A stretch of 32,802 bases of DNA, from positions 1 to 32,802 of the forward strand of contig DATBDE010000147.1 in NCBI GenBank assembly GCA_036270095.1, read 5' to 3'. Positions 7,013 through 14,757 of this stretch are shown in pieces. This stretch comes from DATBDE01 sp036270095. Lineage in GTDB: Bacteria; Actinomycetota; Thermoleophilia; Solirubrobacterales; Solirubrobacteraceae. The translations under genes were made by a program, and so were the position numbers. The notes under the pieces are model-generated. The model was given only the letters and a program-made list of their open reading frames with translations. It was not told the origin of the DNA and did no database searches. Position 1 is the stretch's first letter. Each line of letters begins with the position of its first letter.

Positions 7013-7698
7013 CCCTGCGGGCGCAGGTGCTGGAGGCTCTCGGGGAGGTCATCGACCCCGAGCTGGACGAACCGATCACGACCCTTGGGTTCGTCAGCTC
7101 CTGCGTGGTCTCCACCGAGGGCGACGTTTCCGTGCACCTGCGCCTGCCGACACCCCAGTGTGCGCCGAACTTCGCGTACCTGATGACCGACGACGCCCGG
7201 GCGGCGATCAGCTCCGTCCCGGGCGTCGGGGCCATCAGCGTGACGCTCGACGACCACTACACGGGCGCCGAGATCAACCAGGCGGTGGCGCGCGGCGGCG
7301 CCTTCGCCGACGCGTTCCCGGGTGAGACGCGCGGCGACCTGACGGCGCTGCGCCTGCTCTTCCGCCGCAAGGCCCTCGTCGGCCGCCAGGCGCGGGTGTG
7401 CGAGGAGCTGGTGCGCGACCATGACGACGCGGCCATCTGCGCGCTGCGCGTGCGCGAGCTGCCCGCGTCGCCGGACGTGCAGCGCTGCCTCGAGCTGCGC
7501 GGCGAGCTCGACCTCCCCCACGCCGATGACGACCCCGGGCTCGTCGCCGGCGACGGCAGCGCCATCGCGCCCGATCAGCTGCGCATGTGGCTGCGCAAGG
7601 CGCGCCTCATGAGCCTGAGCCTCGAGAGCAACGCGGCCATCTGCCGCTCCCTGCTCGCCGTCCGTTATCCCGAGAGCCCCCAGGAGGTGGCCCCATGA
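7009..7698 (+). CDS. DUF59/MIP18-type iron-sulfur assembly protein with C-terminal extension
   Basis: A 229-residue protein. Residues about 1-100 are the DUF59 (PaaD/SufT/MIP18) domain: EVIDPELDEPITTLGFV, with the expected aspartate at 16, and the conserved cysteine at 51 in PTPQCAPNF. DUF59 proteins help build or insert iron-sulfur or other metal centres. The remaining ~125 residues are an extension beyond the usual ~100-residue domain, including RRKALVGRQARVCEELV, which may be helical. It lies between the amidohydrolase and alcohol dehydrogenase genes with 4-base ATGA overlaps on both sides, so the three are translationally coupled. In actinobacterial propane monooxygenase clusters the same trio occurs, where a DUF59 protein could serve the di-iron monooxygenase or its reductase. 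That role is inference. Confidence 0.85.
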   Translation: MTLRAQVLEALGEVIDPELDEPITTLGFVSSCVVSTEGDVSVHLRLPTPQCAPNFAYLMTDDARAAISSVPGVGAISVTLDDHYTGAEINQAVARGGAFADAFPGETRGDLTALRLLFRRKALVGRQARVCEELVRDHDDAAICALRVRELPASPDVQRCLELRGELDLPHADDDPGLVAGDGSAIAPDQLRMWLRKARLMSLSLESNAAICRSLLAVRYPESPQEVAP

Positions 7699-8726
7699 TC
7701 GCCGCTCGGCTGCACCGCTACCACGACCCGCTCACCGTCGAGAGCGTGCCCGAGCCGACGATCACCGGCCCGCACGACGTCATCGTGCGCCTGGGCGGCG
7801 CCGGCCTCTGCCGCACCGACCTCCACATCCAGGAGGGCCAGTGGGCGGAGAAGTCCGGCGTGGAGCTCCCCTACACCCTCGGCCACGAGAACGCCGGCTG
7901 GGTGCACGAGATCGGTTCCGACGTGAGCAACGTCGAGGTCGGCGACACGGTCATCCTGCACCCGCTCGTGACCTGCGGGCTGTGCCGCGCCTGCCGCGCC
8001 GGCGACGATGTGCACTGCGAGAACAGCCTCTTCCCCGGCATCTCTGTCGACGGCGGCTTCGCCGACCTGCTCAAGACCGGCGCGCGGTCCGTGGTCAAGC
8101 TCGACCCGTCGCTCGAGCCCAAGGACATCGCGGCGCTGGCCGACGCCGGCCTGACCGCCATCCACGCGGTCAAGAAGGCCGCCTCCATCCTGCACCCGGG
8201 CACCCGCGCCGTGGTCATCGGCGCCGGCGGGCTCGGACACATCGGCATCCAGTGCCTCAAGGCGATGACCCCGGCCGAGGTCATCGTGATCGACCCGTCC
8301 GAGAAGGCATGCGCGCTGGCCGGCGAGATCGGCGCCGACACGACGGTGCTGGCCGAGGGCAGCAAGCACGTCGACACGGTCCTGGAGATGACCGACGGCA
8401 AGGGCGCCGAGGCGATCATCGACTTCGTCGGCGAGAAGGGCGCGATCGAGGACGGCGTGGCCCTGCTGCGCGACGCCGGCAACTACTACGTCATCGGCTA
8501 CGGCGAGAACATCAACGTGCCGACGATCGACATCATCTCGCGCGAGATCAGCTTCATCGGGAACCTCGTCGGGTCCTATAACGACCTTGCCGACCTGATG
8601 ACCCTGACGGCCCAGGGCAAGGTGACGCTGCACACGAGCACCTACCCGCTCGACGCCGTCAACGACGCCATGGCCGACCTCGACCAGGGCCGCCTGCAGG
8701 GCCGCGGGATCCTCATCGCGGGCTGA
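7695..8726 (+). CDS. NAD-dependent zinc alcohol dehydrogenase
   Basis: A 343-residue medium-chain alcohol dehydrogenase. Catalytic zinc: C39 (GLCRTDLH), H64-E65 (GHENAGW). Structural zinc: C94, C97, C100, C108 (CGLCRAC...HCEN). The Rossmann motif is GAGGLG (176-181), with an aspartate at residue 200 (VIVID) ending the second strand, which favours NAD over NADP. The family is that of the alcohol dehydrogenase in actinobacterial propane monooxygenase clusters, which oxidises 2-propanol or 1-propanol, though the real substrate here is unknown. ATG at 7695 overlaps the DUF59 stop (ATGA) and has AGGAGGTGG just upstream; in-frame sequence further upstream belongs to another frame of the DUF59 gene. 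It is the last gene of the operon, followed by an intrinsic terminator. Confidence 0.9.
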   Translation: MIAARLHRYHDPLTVESVPEPTITGPHDVIVRLGGAGLCRTDLHIQEGQWAEKSGVELPYTLGHENAGWVHEIGSDVSNVEVGDTVILHPLVTCGLCRACRAGDDVHCENSLFPGISVDGGFADLLKTGARSVVKLDPSLEPKDIAALADAGLTAIHAVKKAASILHPGTRAVVIGAGGLGHIGIQCLKAMTPAEVIVIDPSEKACALAGEIGADTTVLAEGSKHVDTVLEMTDGKGAEAIIDFVGEKGAIEDGVALLRDAGNYYVIGYGENINVPTIDIISREISFIGNLVGSYNDLADLMTLTAQGKVTLHTSTYPLDAVNDAMADLDQGRLQGRGILIAG

Positions 8727-8742
8727 GCGACAGGGGCGCGAC

Positions 8743-8781
8743 CGAGCGGCCCGCCGCGAGGACGGGCCGCTCGTCTTTTTT
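8743..8781 (+). terminator. Intrinsic terminator of the amidohydrolase-DUF59-ADH operon
   Basis: An 11-bp perfect GC-rich stem (8743-8753 with 8763-8773, arms CGAGCGGCCCG and CGGGCCGCTCG) with a 9-nt loop is followed after two bases by six T residues (8776-8781). It sits 17 nt after the alcohol dehydrogenase stop. This is the only classical rho-independent terminator with a T tract seen in the window. Confidence 0.9.
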
Positions 8782-8819
8782 CCTGCGTTTCAGCGCCCGT
8801 GATCACGTCGCTGCCGGCG

Positions 8820-9587
8820 CTAGGCCGGCGCGCCGACGGCGTGGAAGCCGCCGTCCACGTGGACGATCTCGCCCGAGATCCGTCGCGCGCCCTCGGACAG
8901 GAGGAAGCACACGGTGTCGGCCACCGGGGCGGGATCGCGCACGTCCCAGCCCAGCGGGGCCTGGCGCTCCCACGTACCGGCGAGGTCGTCGAACCCGGGG
9001 ATGCCGGAGGCCGCGGGCGTGTGCAGCGGCCCGGCCGAGACCAGGTTGACGCGCACGCCCTGCGGGCCGAGGTCGCGGGCCAGGTAGCGGCTGACCGCCT
9101 CGAGTGCCGCCTTGGAGACGCCCATCCAGTCGTAGACCGGCCAGGCCACCGAGGCGTCGAAGTCCAGGCCGACGAGGCTGCCGCCCTCGGGCAGCAGCGG
9201 GGCAACGGCCTCAGCCAGCGCCTTGAGCGAATAGGCGCTGGTGCGGAACGCGGTCTCGGCGCTCTCGGGCGGTGTGGCGAGGAAGTTCCCGCCCAGCGCG
9301 TCCGGCGGCGCGAACGCGATCGCGTGCACGACGCCGTCGACGCCGCCCCAGCGCTCCTCCAGGGTCGCGCGCACGGCCGCGAGGTCGTCAGGGGCGTTGA
9401 CGTCGAGCTCGAGCACGTCGGGCGTGCTCGGCAGGCGTTTGGCGGCGCGCTCGGTCAGGCGCCGGGCGCGGCCGAAGCCGGTCAGGAGGACCTCGGCGCC
9501 GAGCTCCTGAGCGCGCTGCGCCGACGCAAACGCGATCGAGTCGGTGGTCATCACGCCGGTGACGAGGATGCGCTTGCCGTCGAGCAT
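8820..9587 (-). CDS. fabI: Enoyl-ACP reductase, FabI/InhA-like
   Basis: A 255-residue NADH-dependent enoyl-acyl carrier protein reductase, the last step of each fatty acid elongation cycle. The N-terminus GKRILVTGVMTTDSIAF and the Y-x6-K active site (Y152, K159 in VYDWMGVSK) closely resemble mycobacterial InhA, including SAYSLKALAEA, LDFDAS and VNLVSAGPLHT. Between AGPLHTP and RQAPLGW the loop is roughly ten residues shorter than in InhA, the region that forms the long-chain substrate crevice, so ordinary-length substrates are likely (inference). The ATG start at 9587 overlaps the last base of the MaoC gene's TGA. It is the final gene of the fatty acid synthesis operon. Confidence 0.92.
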   Translation of the reverse strand: MLDGKRILVTGVMTTDSIAFASAQRAQELGAEVLLTGFGRARRLTERAAKRLPSTPDVLELDVNAPDDLAAVRATLEERWGGVDGVVHAIAFAPPDALGGNFLATPPESAETAFRTSAYSLKALAEAVAPLLPEGGSLVGLDFDASVAWPVYDWMGVSKAALEAVSRYLARDLGPQGVRVNLVSAGPLHTPAASGIPGFDDLAGTWERQAPLGWDVRDPAPVADTVCFLLSEGARRISGEIVHVDGGFHAVGAPA

Positions 9588-10087
9588 CACAGCGGCACCA
9601 CCGTGCGGTCCTGCTCCGTGCGCTCCGCGCGCGGAGCCGCGGGCGCGTCGCCGCGGCGCCAGACTACTTCCACCTGGCCGCGTATGACGGTGCGGTCGCG
9701 CTCGTCGCGCACGTCGAGGTCGACGGCGACCAAGCCCGTGTCGTCGCCGGCGGGCGCGACGTCGGCGATGCGGCCCTTCACGTGGATCGTGGCGCCGAGG
9801 CGCACCGGGCGCTTGAACGTGGCCGCGCGCACGCGGCGCAGGGCGACCACGCGGTCGGGGTCGAACGGCACCAGGCCGGCCGCGCACGAGAGCACGAGCA
9901 GGCCGTGGGCGATGCGCTCGCCGAACGCGCTGTCGCGGGCCCAGTCGGCGTCGGCGTGCTGGGGGTGCCAGTCGCCGGTCAGCCCGGAGAACGCGACCAC
10001 GTCGGCCTCGGTGATCGTGCGCCCGCGGGTGGTGAAGCGGGTGCCCACCTCCAAGGCCTCGAGCGGTTCTGAGAACAGCGGTGTCAT
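9587..10087 (-). CDS. MaoC-type hotdog dehydratase (probable 3-hydroxyacyl-ACP/CoA dehydratase)
   Basis: A 166-residue single-hotdog protein with the hydratase-2 motif FSGLTGDWHPQHADADWA, giving catalytic D39 and H44; the usual asparagine two residues after D is H41. FGERIAHGLLVLSCAAG follows, as in R-specific enoyl hydratases. The final ~25 residues (after VVWRRGD) are a polar tail. In the FAS operon no fabZ is present, and this gene sits between the carboxyltransferase and fabI, so it most likely performs 3-hydroxyacyl-ACP dehydration, comparable to HadB in mycobacterial FAS-II. That is inference. The ATG at 10087 has GAGGAGGG upstream; its TGA overlaps the fabI ATG by one base. Confidence 0.87.
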   Translation of the reverse strand: MTPLFSEPLEALEVGTRFTTRGRTITEADVVAFSGLTGDWHPQHADADWARDSAFGERIAHGLLVLSCAAGLVPFDPDRVVALRRVRAATFKRPVRLGATIHVKGRIADVAPAGDDTGLVAVDLDVRDERDRTVIRGQVEVVWRRGDAPAAPRAERTEQDRTVVPL

Positions 10088-10108
10088 GGGCGAATGCCCT
10101 CCTCTTCT

Positions 10109-11560
10109 CTACAGGGGGATGTTTCCGGTCTGGGCGGTGCGGCCGTCGCGCGACGGCAGCGAGCTCAGGCCCCAGGCCAGGCGGGCGCGGGTGTCGACGG
10201 GGTCGATGACCTCGTCGACGAAGCCCTCGCGCGCAGCGGCGGCCGCCGACAGGTGCTCGTCGGCGTACTCGGCCGCGAGCCGGCTCCGCACGGCGTCCGG
10301 GTCGTCCGCATCGGCGAGGTCGCGCCGGCGGACGATGCCGATGGCCTGCTCGGCCCCCATCACGCCGATCTGGGCGCTGGGCCAGGCGAAGCTGAAGTGC
10401 GCGCCCAGGTCCTTCGAGTTCATGGTGATGTAGGCGCCGCCGTAGGCCTTGCGCAGCACCACGGTCAGGCGCGGCACGGTCGCCTCCGCGAACGCGTGCA
10501 GGAGCTTGGCACCGTGGCGGATGACGCCGCCGCGCTCCTGGCGCGTGCCGGGCAGGAAGCCCGGCGTGTCCACGAGCACGATCAGCGGCAGCCCGTACGT
10601 GTCGCACGTGCGCACGAAGCGAGCGGCCTTGGTGGCCGAGTCGGCGTCGAGCACGCCGCCGAGCATGCGCGGCTGGTTGGCCACGACGCCGACCGGGCGG
10701 CCCTCGATGCGCGCGAACGCGCAGACGATGTTGCGGGCCCAGCGCGGCGCGATCTCGACGTGGCGCCCGGCATCGACGAGCGCGTCCATGACCTCGCGGA
10801 CGTCGTAGACGCGCCGCTGGTCGCTGGGCACGACCGCGCCCGGGTCCTCGGTCGCGGGCGGTTCGGGGACGCCGGGCTCGGGCAGGCTCCATGCGCTCTG
10901 GGGCAGGTAGGCGAGCAGCTCGCGCGCCAGCGCGATGGCGCCGGCGCTGTCCTCGGCCACGCAGTGGCAGACGCCGTTGCGCTCGTGCACGCCGGTGCCG
11001 CCGAGCTCGGCCGCGCCGACGTCCTCGCCCATGACCTCGCGCACGATGCCGGGGCCCGTGAGGAACATCGCCGCCTCCCGGGTCATGATCACGAAGTCGG
11101 TCAGCGCCGGCGAGTAGGAGCCGCCCCCGGCCGACGTGCCGGTGATGACCGAGATCTGGGGCACGCGCCCCGACAGCGCCGCGTTGGCGCGGAAGATCCG
11201 GCCGTAGCCGCCCAGCGCCGAGACGCCCTCCTGCAAGCGCGCGCCGCCGGACTCGATGAAGCCGACGACCGGGGCGCGGGCGCGGCCGGCCAGCTCGAGG
11301 ATGCGCACGATGGTGTCGGCGTGCAGCGCGCCCAGCGAGCCGCCGGCGAAGCTGGCGTCCTGCGCGTAGGCGAAGACCGGGCGGCCGCCCACGCGGCCGG
11401 CGGCGCCGACGACGCCGTCGCCCGGGCGCGCCTTGCTGCCCATGCGCGCCGAGGTGACCTCGGTGCGGATGACCTGCAGCGTGCCCGGGTCACACAGGCG
11501 CTCGAGGCGCTCGTGCGGCCCCAGCCGCGGGGCGGGCTCATGGCTCACGGCCGCGGTCAC
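10109..11560 (-). CDS. Acyl-/acetyl-CoA carboxylase carboxyltransferase (AccD/PccB type)
   Basis: A 483-residue biotin-dependent carboxyltransferase with both halves of the crotonase-like fold on one chain. The N-terminal half has VGFIESGGARLQEGV and GTSAGGGSYSPALTDF; the C-terminal half has PLIVLVDTPGFLPGTRQE, GGAYITMNSKDLGA and WPSAQIGVMGAEQA. These form the acyl-CoA and carboxybiotin oxyanion pockets. It makes malonyl-CoA from acetyl-CoA, or a methylmalonyl analogue, using a biotin carboxylase/carrier protein encoded elsewhere. Residence in the FAS operon argues for acetyl-CoA. It is somewhat shorter than typical ~520-residue PccB proteins. The GTG start overlaps the fabF stop (GTGA, 11557-11560). 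A 21-base gap separates it from the MaoC gene. Confidence 0.88.
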   Translation of the reverse strand: MTAAVSHEPAPRLGPHERLERLCDPGTLQVIRTEVTSARMGSKARPGDGVVGAAGRVGGRPVFAYAQDASFAGGSLGALHADTIVRILELAGRARAPVVGFIESGGARLQEGVSALGGYGRIFRANAALSGRVPQISVITGTSAGGGSYSPALTDFVIMTREAAMFLTGPGIVREVMGEDVGAAELGGTGVHERNGVCHCVAEDSAGAIALARELLAYLPQSAWSLPEPGVPEPPATEDPGAVVPSDQRRVYDVREVMDALVDAGRHVEIAPRWARNIVCAFARIEGRPVGVVANQPRMLGGVLDADSATKAARFVRTCDTYGLPLIVLVDTPGFLPGTRQERGGVIRHGAKLLHAFAEATVPRLTVVLRKAYGGAYITMNSKDLGAHFSFAWPSAQIGVMGAEQAIGIVRRRDLADADDPDAVRSRLAAEYADEHLSAAAAAREGFVDEVIDPVDTRARLAWGLSSLPSRDGRTAQTGNIPL

Positions 11561-12762
11561 CGGTCAACTCCCAGGCAGAGCACGGCGTTGTGGCCGCCGA
11601 AGCCGAACGCGTCCGACAGCGCGTGGACACGCTGCTGGCCGTTGAGCTGCAGCGGCCGCGCCGCACCGGGGACGTAGTCGAGGTCGAGGCCCTCGTCGGG
11701 CTGCTCGTGGCCGAGCGTGGGCGGCGCGACCTCGTCGCGCAGCGCCAGCACGGTGGCGATCGCCTCCACGGCGCCGGCGGCGCCGAGCAGGTGGCCGATG
11801 GCCGACTTCGTCGACGAGACCGGCACCTCGGCGGCGCGGTCGCCCAGCGCCTTCTTCAGGGCCGCCGTCTCGGCGCGGTCGTTGAGCGGCGTCGAGGTCC
11901 CGTGGGCGTTGACGTAGTCGATGTCCTTGGGCTCGAGGTGCGCATCCTCCAACGCGCGCTCGATCGCGATGGCGGCGCCGCGACCCTCGGGCTCGGGCGC
12001 CGTGAGGTGGTGGGCGTCGGCGCTGGCGCCGTAGCCGCAGACCTCGGCCAGGATCTTGGCGCCGCGCTCCTCGGCCGCCATCCGCTCCTCGAGCACGAGC
12101 ACGCCCGCGCCCTCGCCCATCACGAAGCCGTCGCGGCGGGCGTCGAAGGGGCGGCAGATGCCGGAGTTCGAGGTCGCGTCCATGGCTGCGAACGCGGCCG
12201 TGGCCAGCGGGGTCAGCGCCGCCTCGGCGCCGCCCGCCAGCGCGGCCGTGGCCTCGCCGGTGGAGATCATGCGGGCGGCCGAGCCGATGGCCTGGGCGCC
12301 CGCGGCGCACGCGGAGACCACTCCGTAGGCCTCGCCGTGGAGGCCGTGGCGCATGGCCAGCGCGGCCGCGCCGGCGTTGCCCATCATCAGCGGCACCGCC
12401 AGCGGGGACACGTTCTGGCGCCCGCGGTCGCGGAGCACGTCGTGCTGGTCCTCGAGCGACCCGAGGCCGCCGATGCCGGTGCCGATCACGGTCGCGACCT
12501 GATCGGCCTCGTATGGCAGGCCGTCGTGCCAGGCCGCGTCGTGGACCGCCTCTTCGCAGGCCGCGATGGCCAGCTGGGTGAAGCGGTCGGCGCGGCGGGC
12601 CTCCTTGCGGGACAGGAACGCGGTCGGGTCGAAGTCGTCGCAGCGACCCTGGCCGTCCTCGATCCCGCACTCGCCCGCCGTCCAGCGCTCGTGCAGCGTC
12701 GTGGCGCCGGCGCCGAGGGGCGTGACAGCGCCGACGCCGGTGATGACAACGCGACGGGTCAT
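11557..12762 (-). CDS. fabF: 3-oxoacyl-ACP synthase II (KASII)
   Basis: A 401-residue elongating condensing enzyme with the Cys-His-His triad: C152 in VSACAAGAQ, H287 in NAHGTSTPLND and H324 in AIGHLLGAAGA. GFVMGEGAGVLVLE and FGFGGHNA are also typical of KASII. It condenses malonyl-ACP with acyl-ACP during chain elongation. The ATG at 12762 overlaps the acpP TGA (ATGA), and the stop overlaps the GTG start of the carboxyltransferase gene. Length and motifs are normal. Confidence 0.95.
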   Translation of the reverse strand: MTRRVVITGVGAVTPLGAGATTLHERWTAGECGIEDGQGRCDDFDPTAFLSRKEARRADRFTQLAIAACEEAVHDAAWHDGLPYEADQVATVIGTGIGGLGSLEDQHDVLRDRGRQNVSPLAVPLMMGNAGAAALAMRHGLHGEAYGVVSACAAGAQAIGSAARMISTGEATAALAGGAEAALTPLATAAFAAMDATSNSGICRPFDARRDGFVMGEGAGVLVLEERMAAEERGAKILAEVCGYGASADAHHLTAPEPEGRGAAIAIERALEDAHLEPKDIDYVNAHGTSTPLNDRAETAALKKALGDRAAEVPVSSTKSAIGHLLGAAGAVEAIATVLALRDEVAPPTLGHEQPDEGLDLDYVPGAARPLQLNGQQRVHALSDAFGFGGHNAVLCLGVDR

Positions 12763-13007
12763 GCGGCGCGGGAGGCCACCAGATCGATGGCGTCCCCGAC
12801 GGTGCGCATGTCCTTCAGGTCGTCGCCTTCGAGCTTGACGCCGTAGCGGTCCTCGACGATCTGGCCCAGTTCGACCAGGTCGAGCGAGTCGACATCGAGC
12901 GCCTCGAAGGTCGCGTCGCGGGTGATCTCCTCCGGCTCGGGGCCGAGCTTGGCCAACTCATCGGTGATGGTCTGCTCGACCTGGTCTGGGGTTGCGGTAG
13001 CGGGCAT
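12759..13007 (-). CDS. acpP: Acyl carrier protein
   Basis: An 82-residue acidic protein with the phosphopantetheine attachment site DVDSLDLVEL, the modified residue being S41. It carries the growing acyl chain between the enzymes of the operon. The start at 13007 is supported by AAGGAGG just upstream and the normal ACP length. It is preceded by a 38-nt gap after fabG, the longest in the operon, which with its strong ribosome site fits the high expression an ACP needs. Confidence 0.95.
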   Translation of the reverse strand: MPATATPDQVEQTITDELAKLGPEPEEITRDATFEALDVDSLDLVELGQIVEDRYGVKLEGDDLKDMRTVGDAIDLVASRAA

Positions 13008-13045
13008 GGTGCTGCCTCCTTGGTTTCGGGGTCGTGGTCTGGGTG

Positions 13046-13786
13046 TCAGGCGGACATGCCGCCGTCGACGGTCAGGGTCGTCCCGGTCACGTAGCCGGCC
13101 TCCTCCGAGGCGAGGAAGCGCACGCAGGCGGCGACCTCGTCGGCGGTGCCAGGGCGCCGCGCGGGGATGCGGGCGCGCAGCTCGTCGCCGGGGACGTCGG
13201 CGGTGAGCTCGGTGTCGACCAGGCCGGGCGCGACCGCGTTGCAGGTCACGCCCCGCCGCGCCACCTCGGTGGCGACGGTCCTGGTCAGCCCGATCAACCC
13301 CGCCTTGGACGCGGCGTAGTTGGCCTGGCCGGCGTTGGCGCGCGGCCCCACGACCGAGGCGATGTTGATCACTCGGCCGAAGCGGGCGCGCAGCATGGTC
13401 GGCAGGGCGCGTCGCGTGGTGCGAAACGCACCCGAGAGGTTGGTGTCGAGCACACGGTCCCACGCCTCGTCGCCGATCTGGGGCGCGAGGCCGTCGGCGC
13501 GCACGCCGGCGTTGTTGACCAGCACGAGCACGGGGCCGAGCCGCTCGCCCGCGGCGTCGACGGCACGCTCCGCGCCGGCGGGGTCGCTCACGTCGGAGCG
13601 CACGGGCTCGGCGCGGCCGCCGGCGTCGACGATGCCGGCCGCGACTTCGCGGGCCCCTGCCTCGTCGGCGCGGAAGTTGATCGCGACGGGCCAGCCCTCG
13701 GCGGCCAGCGCGCGCGCGGTGGCGGCGCCGATGCCGCGGGAGGCTCCGGTCACCAGGGCGGATCCATCTTGGCCGGTAGTGCTCAT
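13046..13786 (-). CDS. fabG: 3-oxoacyl-ACP reductase
   Basis: A 246-residue short-chain dehydrogenase with TGASRGIG (13-20), NNAG (91-94) and the S144/Y157/K161 catalytic set (NIASVV ... NYAASK). GGMSA at the C-terminus is typical. It reduces 3-oxoacyl-ACP with NADPH. ATG at 13786 overlaps the fabH stop (ATGA); an in-frame upstream GTG would add nine residues that are really the fabH tail. The neighbours on both sides are FAS genes, which supports FabG over other short-chain dehydrogenases. Confidence 0.93.
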   Translation of the reverse strand: MSTTGQDGSALVTGASRGIGAATARALAAEGWPVAINFRADEAGAREVAAGIVDAGGRAEPVRSDVSDPAGAERAVDAAGERLGPVLVLVNNAGVRADGLAPQIGDEAWDRVLDTNLSGAFRTTRRALPTMLRARFGRVINIASVVGPRANAGQANYAASKAGLIGLTRTVATEVARRGVTCNAVAPGLVDTELTADVPGDELRARIPARRPGTADEVAACVRFLASEEAGYVTGTTLTVDGGMSA

Positions 13787-14757
13787 GCTGCGGTCACTCC
13801 TTCCTCGCTCCACTCGACGACGCAGCCACCCCAGGTCAGGCCGGCGCCGAACGCGGCCAGCAGGACGCGGTCGCCGGGGCGCAGCCGCTGCTCGCGGCGC
13901 GCCACGTCCAGGGCGAGCGGAATCGAGGCCGCCGACGTGTTGCCGGTGCGCTCGATGACGTCGAGGACGCGGTCGGTATCGAGTTGCAGGCGCTCGCCCA
14001 CGGCACGGGTGATGCGGGCGTTGGCCTGGTGGTAGGCGAACAGGTCGATGTCGTCGACGGACACGTCGGCCGCAGCGCAGGCCTGGCGCGTCACCTCGGT
14101 CAGGCGCGCGACGGCGTGCTTGAAGGTGTCCTGCCCGCGCATGCGGATGCGCTCGTCCTCACGTGGGGCGATGATGAACTCCGCGCCGCCGCCGTCGCAG
14201 CGCTGCACCACGGGGCCCACGCCGCCCGGCCCCTCGCCGGCGGCCAGCACGGCCGCGCCCGCGCCGTCGCCGAACAGGGCGGCGGTGCGCTTGTCGGTGG
14301 GGTCGAGGTGGCGGGTGAGCACGTCGGCGCCGATGACGAGCACGTAGTCGGCGCGGCCGGCCTCGATCTGCGCGGCGGCGGTGGCGAGCGCGCTCACGAA
14401 GGCGGTGCAGGCGGCGCCGACGTCCATCGCGCCGGCGTTGTGCGCGCCGAGCGCGTGGGCGACGATGGGCGCCGCGTTGGGGGTGAGCTCGTCCTGCGAG
14501 GTGGTACCCACAAGGACGAGGTCGAGCCACTCGGCGGCCAGGCCGGCGCGCTCGAGCGCCGAGGCGCCGGCCGCGGCGGCCAGGTCGGTCAGGCGCTCGT
14601 CGGGCGTGACGGCGCGCCGCTCGCGGATGCCGGTGCGGGCGACGATCCAGTCCTCGGTGACGCCTGCGCGCTCGGCGATGGGCGCGTTGGGCACGACCCG
14701 CTCGGGTAGCGTCGAGGCGACCGAGCGGACGGCGGCGTGGCGGGCGGTGTCAGGCAT
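13783..14757 (-). CDS. fabH: 3-oxoacyl-ACP synthase III (KASIII)
   Basis: A 324-residue initiating condensing enzyme with C117 (VGAACTAF), H243 (FAYHQAN) and N273 (GNTSAASIP). It condenses a short acyl-CoA with malonyl-ACP to start fatty acid synthesis and, in actinobacteria, helps decide straight or branched primers. The ATG at 14757 lies 8 bases inside the fabD reading frame (shared ATGCCTGA), so the two are translationally coupled; the stop overlaps the fabG start. Confidence 0.95.
   Translation of the reverse strand: MPDTARHAAVRSVASTLPERVVPNAPIAERAGVTEDWIVARTGIRERRAVTPDERLTDLAAAAGASALERAGLAAEWLDLVLVGTTSQDELTPNAAPIVAHALGAHNAGAMDVGAACTAFVSALATAAAQIEAGRADYVLVIGADVLTRHLDPTDKRTAALFGDGAGAAVLAAGEGPGGVGPVVQRCDGGGAEFIIAPREDERIRMRGQDTFKHAVARLTEVTRQACAAADVSVDDIDLFAYHQANARITRAVGERLQLDTDRVLDVIERTGNTSAASIPLALDVARREQRLRPGDRVLLAAFGAGLTWGGCVVEWSEEGVTAA

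Noticed and set aside
8820..10892. Frame extending FabI upstream to 690 residues (apparent fusion)
   Set aside because: The added N-terminal part is low-complexity antisense-like sequence in a different frame of MaoC and carboxyltransferase; the FabI start at 9587 overlaps the MaoC stop normally.
10094..12846. Long plus-strand frames opposite the FAS operon
   Set aside because: They mirror fabF and the carboxyltransferase gene in antisense frames; no family motifs, no ribosome sites.
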